Origin: a virus
Strand: one strand, 5' to 3'
DNA length: 64,000 nt
Virus record (IMG/VR): IMGVR_UViG_3300010354_012181
Location: 1-64,000 of that record
Part shown: positions 7,889 to 14,565 of the stretch, in pieces
How the letters are laid out: the number at the start of each line of letters is the position of its first letter
Position numbering within the stretch: the first letter of the stretch is position 1
The notes under the pieces: model-generated
Database searches by the model: none
Told to the model about the DNA's origin: nothing
The model's input: only the letters and a program-made list of their open reading frames with translations
Translations under genes and position numbers: made by a program

Positions 7889-8506
7889 ATGATCACACTG
7901 AAAGAATTTATGGAAGTAGTTGAGTATCGTATCACTGAGGGCAGTGATTACACTTGGGACTGTTTTGGTCCAAAACCCTACAGTCTAAGTGCGTGGAACG
8001 GCGATCAGAGCGGTTGGAGTTTCAACATTACTTTTGATACTGAGACACAAGATGTCTACTCGGTCGAAGCCTGTGACTATAAAAATAATCGAGCGTATCG
8101 TCTTATTAATCCAGACTGGATCGACAATTACAATGATTATGCAGATCGTTTTAATCCAGAATACAAAAATCAAGCCTGGGACGATACAGACTTTGTAGAT
8201 TTAGAAACTAAGGAAGATTGGTTAGAAAAGGCACGGGCTATTATATCGGGTGAAGATTACGATACTCGTGTTAGCGTTCCTGTAGATTTTACAGACGAAG
8301 AACTACTGACTTATATGAAGATGGCACACGACCGTGATATGACTTTTAACGAATTTGTAGAGATGGCCTTGCGCGAAGTCATTGAAAAAAATCTTAGAGA
8401 TGAATTAGATGAAATTCGATTAGAGTACGACTTTGCCGATGCCGAAAGTGGAAATATATTAGATTCAATAGAAAAAATTAAAAAGAAAAAGAAAGGTAAA
8501 AAATGA
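7889..8506 (+). CDS. hypothetical protein with RHH-like C-terminal segment
   Basis: A 205-residue protein. The first 130 residues are acidic and aromatic, with no recognised fold. Residues about 130-170 (VSVPVDFTDEELLTYMKMA...NEFVEMALREVIE) look like a ribbon-helix-helix-type segment, and the protein ends in a Lys-rich tail. It could therefore bind nucleic acid, but this is inference from pattern. It is first in a promoter-led run and overlaps the next gene by ATGA. Confidence 0.65.
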   Translation: MITLKEFMEVVEYRITEGSDYTWDCFGPKPYSLSAWNGDQSGWSFNITFDTETQDVYSVEACDYKNNRAYRLINPDWIDNYNDYADRFNPEYKNQAWDDTDFVDLETKEDWLEKARAIISGEDYDTRVSVPVDFTDEELLTYMKMAHDRDMTFNEFVEMALREVIEKNLRDELDEIRLEYDFADAESGNILDSIEKIKKKKKGKK

Positions 8507-8829
8507 CCGAATCACAAAAGTTTTTAGAAGATCTAAAAACTGGTGTTCGATTCATAGTGATCAATGATTGCTATGGCGGCTTTGGTTTGAGTGAAAGGGC
8601 TCAAACCGAATACAAGCGACTAGTAGGTATCACTGATCCGGATTGGTATGATAGAGATGTCTCCCGCGATGATCCTTATCTAGTTAAAGTCGTCAAAGAA
8701 CTGGGGATGGCGGCTAATGGTCCTCATTCTAATCTCAAGATCGTAGAAATTCCCGGTGATATAGAATGGCTAATCCAAGAATATGATGGTGCAGAATGGG
8801 TGGCGGAGAAACACAGAACATGGAGTTAA
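8503..8829 (+). CDS. conserved phage hypothetical protein
   Basis: A 108-residue protein of a type I recognise from many large phages: a central DDPYLVKVVKELG segment, then LKIVEIP, and a C-terminal DIEWLIQEYDG...AEKHRTW. Function unknown. It is coupled to the upstream gene (ATGA), and the following tandem array begins within its last codons. Confidence 0.72.
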   Translation: MTESQKFLEDLKTGVRFIVINDCYGGFGLSERAQTEYKRLVGITDPDWYDRDVSRDDPYLVKVVKELGMAANGPHSNLKIVEIPGDIEWLIQEYDGAEWVAEKHRTWS

Positions 8830-9035
8830 TTCGAAGAATCAGTTTCGGTAAAGATAGATTTCACGAACAAGATGATATGATCGAATGGTGCAAACAGCAC
8901 TGTGGAGAGGGTGGTTATCATGCCTTTACTAAAAGCGACGATGCTCGTTGGAGTGTAGATCGTATGTTTGGCAATGCTCATTTTTTCTTTAAAGAAGAAA
9001 AAGATATCGTGCTGTTTTCTATGAGGTGGATGTGA
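8820..9035 (+). CDS. tandem small protein, copy 1 (FxF...FSLRW family)
   Basis: A 71-residue protein, first of six tandem related ORFs. It shows the shared plan: a helix with a WC motif (MIEWCKQHC), then an aromatic strand (AHFFF) and the C-terminal signature KDIVLFSMRW. I chose ATG 8820, inside the preceding gene's end; an in-frame start at 8796 is possible. The TGG of the terminal RW lies inside the ribosome-site region of the next gene. Confidence 0.65.
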   Translation: MELIRRISFGKDRFHEQDDMIEWCKQHCGEGGYHAFTKSDDARWSVDRMFGNAHFFFKEEKDIVLFSMRWM

Positions 9036-9292
9036 ATCTGGAAAAAGAAATCTATAATGAACTAGCCACAGGGATGCAGAGTGAGATGGATTTCCATATC
9101 CTATCCGATATGCTGGTTCAAAGTTGCGGTTGGACTAGAGTAAATATCCTTGAACAACAAGATAATTATCACGCTATTGATATTAGAGATTGGTGTAGAG
9201 AAAACACGAAGAACCCTTATGAATACAGAGGCACTAGTTTTGTCTTTCAAGATCAAGGAGATGCTATAAATTTTTCACTGAGATGGTTGTGA
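9032..9292 (+). CDS. tandem small protein, copy 2
   Basis: An 86-residue protein starting at a GTG that overlaps the previous stop (GTGA); GTG 9026 is an alternative. It has DIRDWCREN, then a TSFVFQDQGDAINFSLRW end. This is the clearest match to copies 1 and 4 (same WC helix and FSLRW tail). Confidence 0.65.
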   Translation: MNLEKEIYNELATGMQSEMDFHILSDMLVQSCGWTRVNILEQQDNYHAIDIRDWCRENTKNPYEYRGTSFVFQDQGDAINFSLRWL

Positions 9293-9570
9293 ATAATTAC
9301 AATATAGTAGGAGACAGAATAGAAGAATGTAGAGAAGTTATAGTGCATTCTTTTTCTATGGGAGATGTTGAGGATCCAGATCTCTATGCTGCCCAACCGT
9401 TATGCGAATGGGAACACAGTGAACTGGGACAGTGGGTGATGCAAAATGCAGTTGAGACTCCTACTTGGCACAGAATGGTGGATCAAACATCCTTCGGATA
9501 TAAGTATCAGATTCGAGCCAAACTAATGGGCCCTGCACTGACAGAATGGTTTTTAAGATACGGTAAATGA
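9289..9570 (+). CDS. tandem small protein, copy 3 (divergent)
   Basis: A 93-residue protein starting at GTG 9289 (GTGA overlap) or ATG 9283. It is the most divergent copy: the middle carries WEHSELGQWVMQN and the tail reads ALTEWFLRYG in place of FSLRW. It keeps size, position and overlapping ends. It may be a different family that adopted the same spot; confidence in homology is modest. Confidence 0.6.
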   Translation: MNNYNIVGDRIEECREVIVHSFSMGDVEDPDLYAAQPLCEWEHSELGQWVMQNAVETPTWHRMVDQTSFGYKYQIRAKLMGPALTEWFLRYGK

Positions 9571-9821
9571 TTATTCCTCCTTATACCTTAGTAAAATCTC
9601 AAAAATCAGAAGAACATCTTAAAGTAGATGATCGTTTGATGTTGCTACTTTCTACCTATCACGTTATAGTTTTGTCTGATGATGATTTTGCAGAAAAACT
9701 TACTTGGTGTTTGGAACATTGTCAAAATAAATTTAGAGATTTAAGTGATGCCAACGGTCGCGCTTGGTATTTTCAAAATGAACAAGATGCTATGATGTTT
9801 TCAATGCGATGGGCAGCATAG
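9567..9821 (+). CDS. tandem small protein, copy 4
   Basis: An 84-residue protein, ATGA-coupled to copy 3. It has a LTWCLEHCQNK helix (compare IEWCKQHC in copy 1) and ends RAWYFQNEQDAMMFSMRWAA. The matching WC-x-x-HC helix and FSMRW tail make it a clear paralogue of copy 1. Confidence 0.68.
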   Translation: MIIPPYTLVKSQKSEEHLKVDDRLMLLLSTYHVIVLSDDDFAEKLTWCLEHCQNKFRDLSDANGRAWYFQNEQDAMMFSMRWAA

Positions 9822-10039
9822 ATAAAAAAATATTTTGGGTAGAAGGTGCGAGAAGATTAAGTCTTGCTGCCCGAGCAGAAATACAGCCTAGGGGTTGGGA
9901 AGTGGGATTAACCGAAACCGAAATGGATGCTGTTCACGAATGGGTAAAAGAACATAATTGCGGACGCAGGATAAGTTTTGATACATTTCAATTTAAAAAC
10001 AAAAAAGAAATGACCATGTTCTTATTGAGGTGGGGATGA
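9809..10039 (+). CDS. tandem small protein, copy 5
   Basis: A 76-residue protein starting 13 nt inside the end of copy 4. It has VHEWVKEHNCG, then TFQFKNKKEMTMFLLRWG at the end. Same plan as the other copies, with a more basic N-terminal half. Confidence 0.65.
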   Translation: MGSIDKKIFWVEGARRLSLAARAEIQPRGWEVGLTETEMDAVHEWVKEHNCGRRISFDTFQFKNKKEMTMFLLRWG

Positions 10040-10257
10040 TCGTAGTCTACCTCAACGACAGCAATATGGATTACGATATGGCCGTTGATTACTTCGACGA
10101 AGCAGGAGCATGGGCTACGAGACAATGTCAAACCTTTGTAGATTTCACTGTTCAGGATGTTTCTGATGTTTCAATGATGTTCGATCAAGTAGCAGAATAC
10201 AGGTTTGGAGATCCAAAAGACGCACTACTATTCGAATTGAAATGGAAAAATGCTTGA
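10036..10257 (+). CDS. tandem small protein, copy 6
   Basis: A 73-residue protein, ATGA-coupled at 10036 (GTG 10030 is an alternative start). The helix is degenerate (AGAWATRQC), but the end, AEYRFGDPKDALLFELKW, fits the family signature. Its last codons overlap the -35 box of the next promoter. Confidence 0.65.
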   Translation: MIVVYLNDSNMDYDMAVDYFDEAGAWATRQCQTFVDFTVQDVSDVSMMFDQVAEYRFGDPKDALLFELKWKNA

Positions 10258-10282
10258 CAGATCGCTAGTCTTATGTTATAAT
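10254..10282 (+). promoter_or_regulatory. sigma70-type promoter
   Basis: TTGACA (10254-10259), 17 bp, TATAAT (10277-10282), extended TG. It overlaps the stop codon of the last tandem small gene and serves the 10311 gene. Confidence 0.85.
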
Positions 10283-10310
10283 GTAATATCATAAACACAT
10301 AGGAGCAAAA

Positions 10311-10541
10311 ATGATCTACCAATTAGTGCTGATTACTAATCTAGGTATTATGACACCTTTGGTAAATTTTCCAACCTGGGAAGAATGTCTTAGAGAACGG
10401 GCAAAGATCAGCAAGACCCAACAATACTCTGCTGAATGTTTACCCGCACAAAGTCCCGAACAGATGCAGAAACAGATAGAATCTAGTATGAAAATGATGT
10501 TGGACACTTTGAACAAATTAAGTCAATCTCAAAAGCAGTAA
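10311..10541 (+). CDS. small hypothetical protein
   Basis: A 76-residue protein with a ribosome site (AGGAG) upstream. The N-terminal half (YQLVLITNLGIMTPL, then PTWEECLRERAKI and a second Cys) resembles the 53-residue protein at 7675-7836. The C-terminal half is a Met/Gln-rich helix. No function recognised. Confidence 0.65.
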   Translation: MIYQLVLITNLGIMTPLVNFPTWEECLRERAKISKTQQYSAECLPAQSPEQMQKQIESSMKMMLDTLNKLSQSQKQ

Positions 10542-10556
10542 AATGGAGAGCAGTAA

Positions 10557-10961
10557 ATGAAAATTGGATTCAGTTTAGGGCGTTGCGTCCGCGATATTGT
10601 TAGTGGCGATGTTAGTATTGATGATGTAGCATTTGTAATCACTGCTACCAGTATCCATTCTCGTGATCAGATAGCTAATGTGATTGTTGCCTATCAGTCC
10701 GAGCCACAATATCTTTACGGACTGGATTACGATCGTTGCATGGAAGTGGCCTATGCTCTTTGGGATACTAATAGACTGCTACAGCCTCGCAGGCAAGGTG
10801 TACATCGTCATCAGCAACCAGAAAATTCTGTATGGGTAGATATGTTTCCTACAGTATTAAGTAAAAACGAAAGTGTCAAGAAAGCCTGGGATGCCTACAG
10901 ATTTATGATACATATGGTAGAGAACGTAGAGACGGAGGCTACGGAAGTTTTTAAAACATAG
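10557..10961 (+). CDS. conserved T4-like phage hypothetical protein
   Basis: A 134-residue protein with the N-terminal signature IGFSLGRCVRDIVSG...DDVAFVITAT, which I recognise from T4-like phage proteins of unknown role. A GGAG site lies 6-10 nt upstream of the start. It sits in a promoter-led run with the neighbouring small genes. Confidence 0.72.
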   Translation: MKIGFSLGRCVRDIVSGDVSIDDVAFVITATSIHSRDQIANVIVAYQSEPQYLYGLDYDRCMEVAYALWDTNRLLQPRRQGVHRHQQPENSVWVDMFPTVLSKNESVKKAWDAYRFMIHMVENVETEATEVFKT

Positions 10962-10970
10962 GAGAGCGCG

Positions 10971-11144
10971 ATGATCAAAGAAGGATCTAAATGGACCACA
11001 ACAGATGGTAAAGTATTTCATGTATTACACTGTATAGAGTTAGATGGACACTTGTGGGTCCATTACATCTCTGAAACTAATGCAAAGGAATATAGTTGTT
11101 ATGAAGAGAGTTTTCTCGAAAGGTTTCATCCTTTAGCAGAATAA
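10971..11144 (+). CDS. small hypothetical protein
   Basis: A 57-residue ORF with a GGAGAG ribosome site immediately upstream and only a 9-nt gap from the preceding stop. It reads MIKEGSKWTTTDGKVFHVL and is followed by predicted beta strands; the plan resembles a small SH3- or Tudor-like barrel, but that is a loose impression. The next gene starts 2 nt after its stop. Confidence 0.6.
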   Translation: MIKEGSKWTTTDGKVFHVLHCIELDGHLWVHYISETNAKEYSCYEESFLERFHPLAE

Positions 11145-11146
11145 AA

Positions 11147-11536
11147 ATGATATATAACCTAGACGGTGTTCAGATCATGATGCTGATCTTGCTGATGTTG
11201 CAGATCAAGCATTTTCTTGCAGATTTTTGGTTGCAAACTGATCAAATGATCAGGGATAAAGGAATCTATGGAGCCCGTAACGGGATATATCACAGTCTCA
11301 TCCATGCTATTGGAACGTTTATTGCTTTTTTAATTTTAGATCCTTACATCGCATTTACGATGTCAGTTTTGGATTTTTTAATACATTATCATATAGACTG
11401 GACCAAAAGTTTTATCAATAATAGATATGAACTTAATAGCGAAAATCCAAAATTTTGGTTTTGTTTTGGAGCGGACCAAATGGCACATCAATTAACCTAC
11501 CTTTTTTTAGTCGGGTGGGTTTTTTTCGTTTTTTAA
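11147..11536 (+). CDS. DUF3307-like membrane protein
   Basis: A 129-residue integral membrane protein with three or four helices. HFLADFWLQTDQMIRDKG near residues 25-42, the HSLIHAIG segment, a LIHYHIDWTK segment and a C-terminal DQMAHQLTYLF match the DUF3307 family pattern (conserved His/Asp in membrane helices). Biochemical role unknown in the family. A T-rich stretch follows the stop. Confidence 0.65.
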   Translation: MIYNLDGVQIMMLILLMLQIKHFLADFWLQTDQMIRDKGIYGARNGIYHSLIHAIGTFIAFLILDPYIAFTMSVLDFLIHYHIDWTKSFINNRYELNSENPKFWFCFGADQMAHQLTYLFLVGWVFFVF

Positions 11537-11580
11537 ATAAACAGATGCTATAATAAACAAAAGGATAAGTAAAGCAAACG

Positions 11581-12156
11581 ATGGAGCATCGGGTGAAAAA
11601 ATTAGAAGATTTCATAGCCGAAGATCGGATTGATCTCAAACTGCTTGAAAATAGCACACATTTTCTTAACGGAGAAATCGATGAAGATTCTGTAGGGGCA
11701 GCAGTAAAATGGTTGATCTACGAAAATCTCGATACTAGCAAAGAAAAGATCTTGACTCTGTACATTAACTCTACAGGAGGCGATTTGTATCAGGCATTTG
11801 GATTGATCGATATTATGCAGGCCAGTCCTCATGTGATTAGAACTATAGGTATAGGTGCAGTAATGAGTGCTGCCTTTTTAATTTTTGCATCGGGTGATCA
11901 CGGACAGAGATTAGCGGCTAAAAATACCAGTTTTATGTGTCATCAATTCAGCGAAGGTATAGATGCCAAATATCATGATATCAAGGCTACAATGAAAGAA
12001 AACGATCTGTGTAATGAAAGAATGATATTGCTGTTAAAAGAAGCCACTGGTCTTGCACCTAGTGTAATTAAAAAGAAATTACTACCAGCGTCAGATGTTT
12101 ATTTGACTGCAGAAGAGGTTGTCGATCTGGGAATAGCTGACAGCATCTTGGAGTGA
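11581..12156 (+). CDS. clpP: ClpP-like ATP-dependent protease subunit
   Basis: A 191-residue serine peptidase of the ClpP/crotonase fold. The catalytic triad is visible: Ser96 (GAVMSAAF, with Ser four residues after Gly as in ClpP), His121 (MCHQF) and Asp172 (ASDVYLTAEE). The STGGDLYQAFGLID segment matches the ClpP substrate-strand region. Aquatic T4-like phages carry such genes; it could process phage proteins or replace host ClpP. A TATAAT box at 11549-11554 lies upstream without a good -35. The next gene begins 7 nt after the stop. Confidence 0.88.
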   Translation: MEHRVKKLEDFIAEDRIDLKLLENSTHFLNGEIDEDSVGAAVKWLIYENLDTSKEKILTLYINSTGGDLYQAFGLIDIMQASPHVIRTIGIGAVMSAAFLIFASGDHGQRLAAKNTSFMCHQFSEGIDAKYHDIKATMKENDLCNERMILLLKEATGLAPSVIKKKLLPASDVYLTAEEVVDLGIADSILE

Positions 12157-12163
12157 GAACTTT

Positions 12164-12403
12164 ATGAATATAGTACCTATAGAATCGAAAGCTAAAAAAG
12201 AAGAAGAACGCAAAATAGCGATGTTAGATGTTTTAACTGTGATAAAAAAACAAATAGAAGATGGAAAAATTAAAGAATTCGTAGCCTGTTCGCTGAACGA
12301 TGAGGGAGATGCACAAATCCATGTCAGTTGTCTTGATCTTGTTGGCGGCGTAGGACTTTTCGAAGTTGGTAAACACTTACTTATTGAATTGGATCAATCG
12401 TAG
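12164..12403 (+). CDS. small hypothetical phage protein
   Basis: A 79-residue protein: charged N-terminal helix (SKAKKEEERKIAMLDVL), then strands around FVACSLNDEGDAQIHVSC. Similar small acidic proteins occur in other phages, of unknown role. It follows the ClpP gene by 7 nt and is probably cotranscribed. Confidence 0.6.
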   Translation: MNIVPIESKAKKEEERKIAMLDVLTVIKKQIEDGKIKEFVACSLNDEGDAQIHVSCLDLVGGVGLFEVGKHLLIELDQS

Positions 12404-12435
12404 CAAAAAAGCCACATTTATTGGCGAAAAAATTC

Positions 12436-12464
12436 TTGACAGATAAATAAACTGACAATATAAT
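12436..12464 (+). promoter_or_regulatory. sigma70-type promoter with leaderless or very short leader
   Basis: TTGACA (12436-12441), 17 bp, TATAAT (12459-12464). The predicted transcription start (about 12471) falls on the first ATG of a 35-codon leader ORF. Confidence 0.82.
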
Positions 12465-12470
12465 AATACT

Positions 12471-12578
12471 ATGATGAACAAACTTCATTCAATTATATCT
12501 AGCATTAAACAGATGGCCTATACATGGTCAGTACCCTGCTTTGGTCTAGAGAATGATCGTATGAGGGGTTCCGCATAG
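12471..12578 (+). CDS. possible leader peptide
   Basis: A 35-codon ORF (MMNKLHSIISSIKQMAYTWS...) starting at the predicted transcription start, so it would be translated leaderless or from ATG 12474. Its last codons (RGSA, stop) form the 5' arm of an RNA stem that competes with a terminator just downstream. That position is typical of leader peptides in attenuators. The ORF is short and could be chance. Confidence 0.4.
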   Translation: MMNKLHSIISSIKQMAYTWSVPCFGLENDRMRGSA

Positions 12579-12635
12579 TCTAATAAGAAACTAGATTTAT
12601 ACGGGACCCCAGGATTAAAAACCCTGGGGTTTTTG
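12565..12635 (+). terminator. attenuator: antiterminator stem and intrinsic terminator
   Basis: GGGGTTCCG (12565-12573) can pair with CGGGACCCC (12602-12610). ACCCCAGG (12606-12613) can instead pair with CCTGGGGT (12623-12630), followed by a T-run. The two stems share bases 12606-12610, so they exclude each other, as in an attenuator. The controlled gene would be the 59-residue ORF at 12654. Confidence 0.7.
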
Positions 12636-12653
12636 TTTTTATAAAGGAAAAAA

Positions 12654-12833
12654 ATGCAAACAAAAGAAATAGATTACACAAAACTGAATGAACGCATCGT
12701 TGAACAGGCTTACGATTCTGCTTTCCGTATGACAGAAGAACAGACTCGCAAACTTATTCAAGATAAGTTTGAAAGAGCCAAAGCGATGAGTGACGCCATA
12801 AAGGCCAGTCCTGTGTGGCACACTGATCGATAA
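12654..12833 (+). CDS. small hypothetical protein downstream of attenuator
   Basis: A 59-residue charged helical protein (QTKEIDYTKLNERIVEQAYD..., then TEEQTRKLIQDKFERAKAM). An AAGGA ribosome site lies 8 nt upstream, just past the T-run of the terminator. No known family. The regulatory arrangement in front of it is its most notable feature. Confidence 0.6.
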   Translation: MQTKEIDYTKLNERIVEQAYDSAFRMTEEQTRKLIQDKFERAKAMSDAIKASPVWHTDR

Positions 12834-12859
12834 TATTCAGTTATAAAGTGTGAATGGGA

Positions 12860-13067
12860 AACGAGGTCCCGGAGCGCACTCAAAACATGCTCCAAACGGG
12901 CGGACCTGAGGATGGAGTTCTTCTTGTAGAACAAAAAATTCAGGAGTAGTAAAGCATATTGGAGATAAGCTCGGTACTGTCTGCAGACGGAACGCCTCGC
13001 CCAGTATGCTTTACTACACACTCTCCACCTCCGCCTGCACAGCGGTTGACAGCATAGCGGGAGAGTG
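12860..13067 (+). ncRNA. structured RNA region (three stems)
   Basis: This stretch has no convincing ORF but has strong complementarity. AGGTCC (12864-12869) pairs with GGACCT (12902-12907), enclosing GGAGC/GCTCC. A 15-bp stem pairs 12946-12960 with 13003-13017, with one G-T wobble. CACTCTCC (13019-13026) pairs with GGAGAGTG (13060-13067). It lies between a small gene and the tRNA-Tyr promoter. I recognise no RNA family. The last stem overlaps the promoter spacer and may be fortuitous. Confidence 0.5.
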
Positions 13068-13074
13068 ATAAAAT
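13046..13074 (+). promoter_or_regulatory. sigma70-type promoter for tRNA-Tyr
   Basis: TTGACA (13046-13051), 17 bp, TAAAAT (13069-13074). Transcription would start within a few bases of the 5' end of tRNA-Tyr at 13079. Confidence 0.7.
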
Positions 13075-13078
13075 TTTT

Positions 13079-13167
13079 GGATAGGTGCGCTGAATTGGTT
13101 GAAGGCAACGGACTGTAAATCCGCCACATAAGAAACATTGTAGGTTCGAATCCTACCCTATCCACCA
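13079..13167 (+). tRNA. tRNA-Tyr (GTA)
   Basis: Acceptor GGATAGG pairs with CCTATCC; anticodon loop CTGTAAA; long variable arm as expected for bacterial tRNA-Tyr; T arm GTAGG-TTCGAAT-CCTAC; CCA encoded. Confidence 0.92.
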
Positions 13168-13174
13168 ATATTAT

Positions 13175-13203
13175 TTGACTTTTTTCTTTTTTGATGTTAT
13201 AAT
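13175..13203 (+). promoter_or_regulatory. sigma70-type promoter, leaderless mRNA likely
   Basis: TTGACT (13175-13180), 17 bp, TATAAT (13198-13203) with extended TG. The expected start of transcription coincides with the ATG at 13210, leaving no room for a ribosome site. Confidence 0.8.
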
Positions 13204-13209
13204 AACAAT

Positions 13210-13977
13210 ATGAAAATAAAAATTGCTCTTAGTTCGTTTTTGCTAACAGTATGTTTATCCGGATGCGGAGCCACTCTAACAGCCAAAGATGGCACAAAAA
13301 TGCCTGTGAGTGTTTCTGAGTATAGAGCATATAGAGATAAACCGGCACCAACAGTTTTAATTTCACATGGCAGCGACGGTGTTCAAAAACATCACGTAGA
13401 ATGGGCTAAAGAAATACAATCTTGGGGCTTCAATGCTGTGGTGATCGATCATTATTCCTTACGCGGAATATCAATGCACATAGGCATTGTGTTACCTAAT
13501 ATGAGAGGTGAACATAGGGCACGTGATATAGTGGAGGCAGGGAGATGGGCGAAATCTCAAACTTGGCATAAAGGCAAGATTTCTGTAATTGGCTTTAGTC
13601 AGGGAGGTAGCGGTGTAATGGCATTAGTAAATGGAAAAGACAGAGAGTACAATAAAATACTGTTAAAAGGTGAGGAGATGCCAATCGATTCGGCCGTAGC
13701 ATTTTATCCCGGTTGCAGTATAAGCTTTCCTCCGTTAACTCCTAGTATGCCAGTGCAGATGCATCTTGCAGGAGAAGATACTCTGGCTTTGACTAGTTAT
13801 TGCGAACCATTAACAGATAAAAATTATACGGTACATAGATACAATAATGCTACTCATGCCTTTGATGTATATTTAGGATCATTTAAACCTAAATTTTATC
13901 ATAGATATGATCCTAACATTACTGCCGTTGCCAAAAAAAATACCAGAGATTTTTTAGTAAAAAACTTAAAAGAATGA
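13210..13977 (+). CDS. lipoprotein alpha/beta hydrolase (dienelactone hydrolase-like)
   Basis: A 255-residue predicted lipoprotein: hydrophobic signal with a lipobox ending at Cys19 (CLSGC). The rest is an alpha/beta hydrolase of dienelactone-hydrolase type, with SHGSDG near residue 52 (oxyanion region), nucleophile Ser130 (GFSQGG), Asp190 (AGEDTL) and His216 (ATHAFD). It would sit at the inner leaflet of the host outer membrane or in the periplasm and hydrolyse an ester or lactone; the substrate is unknown. The mRNA appears leaderless. It is AT-rich and stands alone between tRNA genes, as a moron would. Confidence 0.82.
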   Translation: MKIKIALSSFLLTVCLSGCGATLTAKDGTKMPVSVSEYRAYRDKPAPTVLISHGSDGVQKHHVEWAKEIQSWGFNAVVIDHYSLRGISMHIGIVLPNMRGEHRARDIVEAGRWAKSQTWHKGKISVIGFSQGGSGVMALVNGKDREYNKILLKGEEMPIDSAVAFYPGCSISFPPLTPSMPVQMHLAGEDTLALTSYCEPLTDKNYTVHRYNNATHAFDVYLGSFKPKFYHRYDPNITAVAKKNTRDFLVKNLKE

Positions 13978-13979
13978 TC

Positions 13980-14120
13980 ATTTAGAAGTAGCACAGCTCG
14001 TGAGGCACCGATCAAGCCTAACCTTGTCCAAAGCGGAAAGCCTGTGATACTAGTAATGTCAGCCTATAAGGTTTGACACATCAGGTAGCAAGAGGATAGT
14101 AAACTGTGTTACTCCTAAAT
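13980..14120 (+). ncRNA. structured RNA abutting tRNA-Asp
   Basis: The ends of this 141-nt stretch pair over 17 positions: 13980-13996 with 14104-14120, 15 Watson-Crick pairs, one G-T and one mismatch. An inner AACCTT (14020-14025) pairs with AAGGTT (14068-14073). The element starts 3 nt after a stop codon and ends at the base before tRNA-Asp, so RNase P cleavage of the tRNA would free its exact 3' end. No RNA family recognised. Confidence 0.6.
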
Positions 14121-14195
14121 GGTCCCATAATATATCGGTTAGTATACTGGCCTGTCACGCCGGAAGGATGGGTTCGACTCCCATTGGGACCGCCA
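14121..14195 (+). tRNA. tRNA-Asp (GTC)
   Basis: Acceptor GGTCCCA/TGGGACC; anticodon stem CTGGC/GCCGG around loop CTGTCAC; CCA encoded. Confidence 0.92.
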
Positions 14196-14236
14196 AATTT
14201 TTTACATGACAAGTTTTTTCTGATAAGTAGATTTAC

Positions 14237-14312
14237 GCCGGTTTAGCACAGTGGTAGTTGCAATCGCCTTGTAAGCGATAGGTCGTCAGTTCGAATCCGA
14301 CAACCGGCACCA
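14237..14312 (+). tRNA. tRNA-Thr (TGT)
   Basis: Acceptor GCCGGTT/AACCGGC; anticodon arm ATCGC-CTTGTAA-GCGAT; CCA encoded. Confidence 0.93.
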
Positions 14313-14318
14313 TTTTAA

Positions 14319-14394
14319 TGTCCTGTAGATCAGTCGGTAGATCAGCGGACTGTTAATCCGTGTGTCGGTGGTTCGAGCCCACCCAGGACAGCCA
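14319..14394 (+). tRNA. tRNA-Asn (GTT)
   Basis: Acceptor TGTCCTG/CAGGACA; anticodon arm GCGGA-CTGTTAA-TCCGT; discriminator G; CCA encoded. Confidence 0.93.
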
Positions 14395-14410
14395 ATTTAT
14401 GGAGTGTTGT

Positions 14411-14563
14411 ATGCCGATGTATGAAACAACTGTAAGAACACCGCAAGGTGAAGAAAAGAAACGTGTTTACGCGAAAGACGTAAAAGAAGCAAAACAACTT
14501 TTCGAACAACTTTACGGTGGTCCTAGAGCAGTTCCTTATATACCGCACATAGTACCAAGTTAA
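14411..14563 (+). CDS. small basic protein between tRNA genes
   Basis: A 50-residue ORF starting at 14411, 6 nt after GGAG; upstream in-frame ATGs lie inside or next to tRNA-Asn. It reads MPMYETTVRTPQGEEKKRVY, then a short helix and a Pro-rich end (AVPYIPHIVPS). It fills the gap between tRNA-Asn and tRNA-Ala. Unknown function. Confidence 0.55.
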   Translation: MPMYETTVRTPQGEEKKRVYAKDVKEAKQLFEQLYGGPRAVPYIPHIVPS

Positions 14564-14565
14564 TT

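Noticed and set aside
11549-11554. TATAAT before the ClpP gene as a full promoter
   Set aside because: No acceptable -35 at 16-18 bp; left as an isolated -10-like box.
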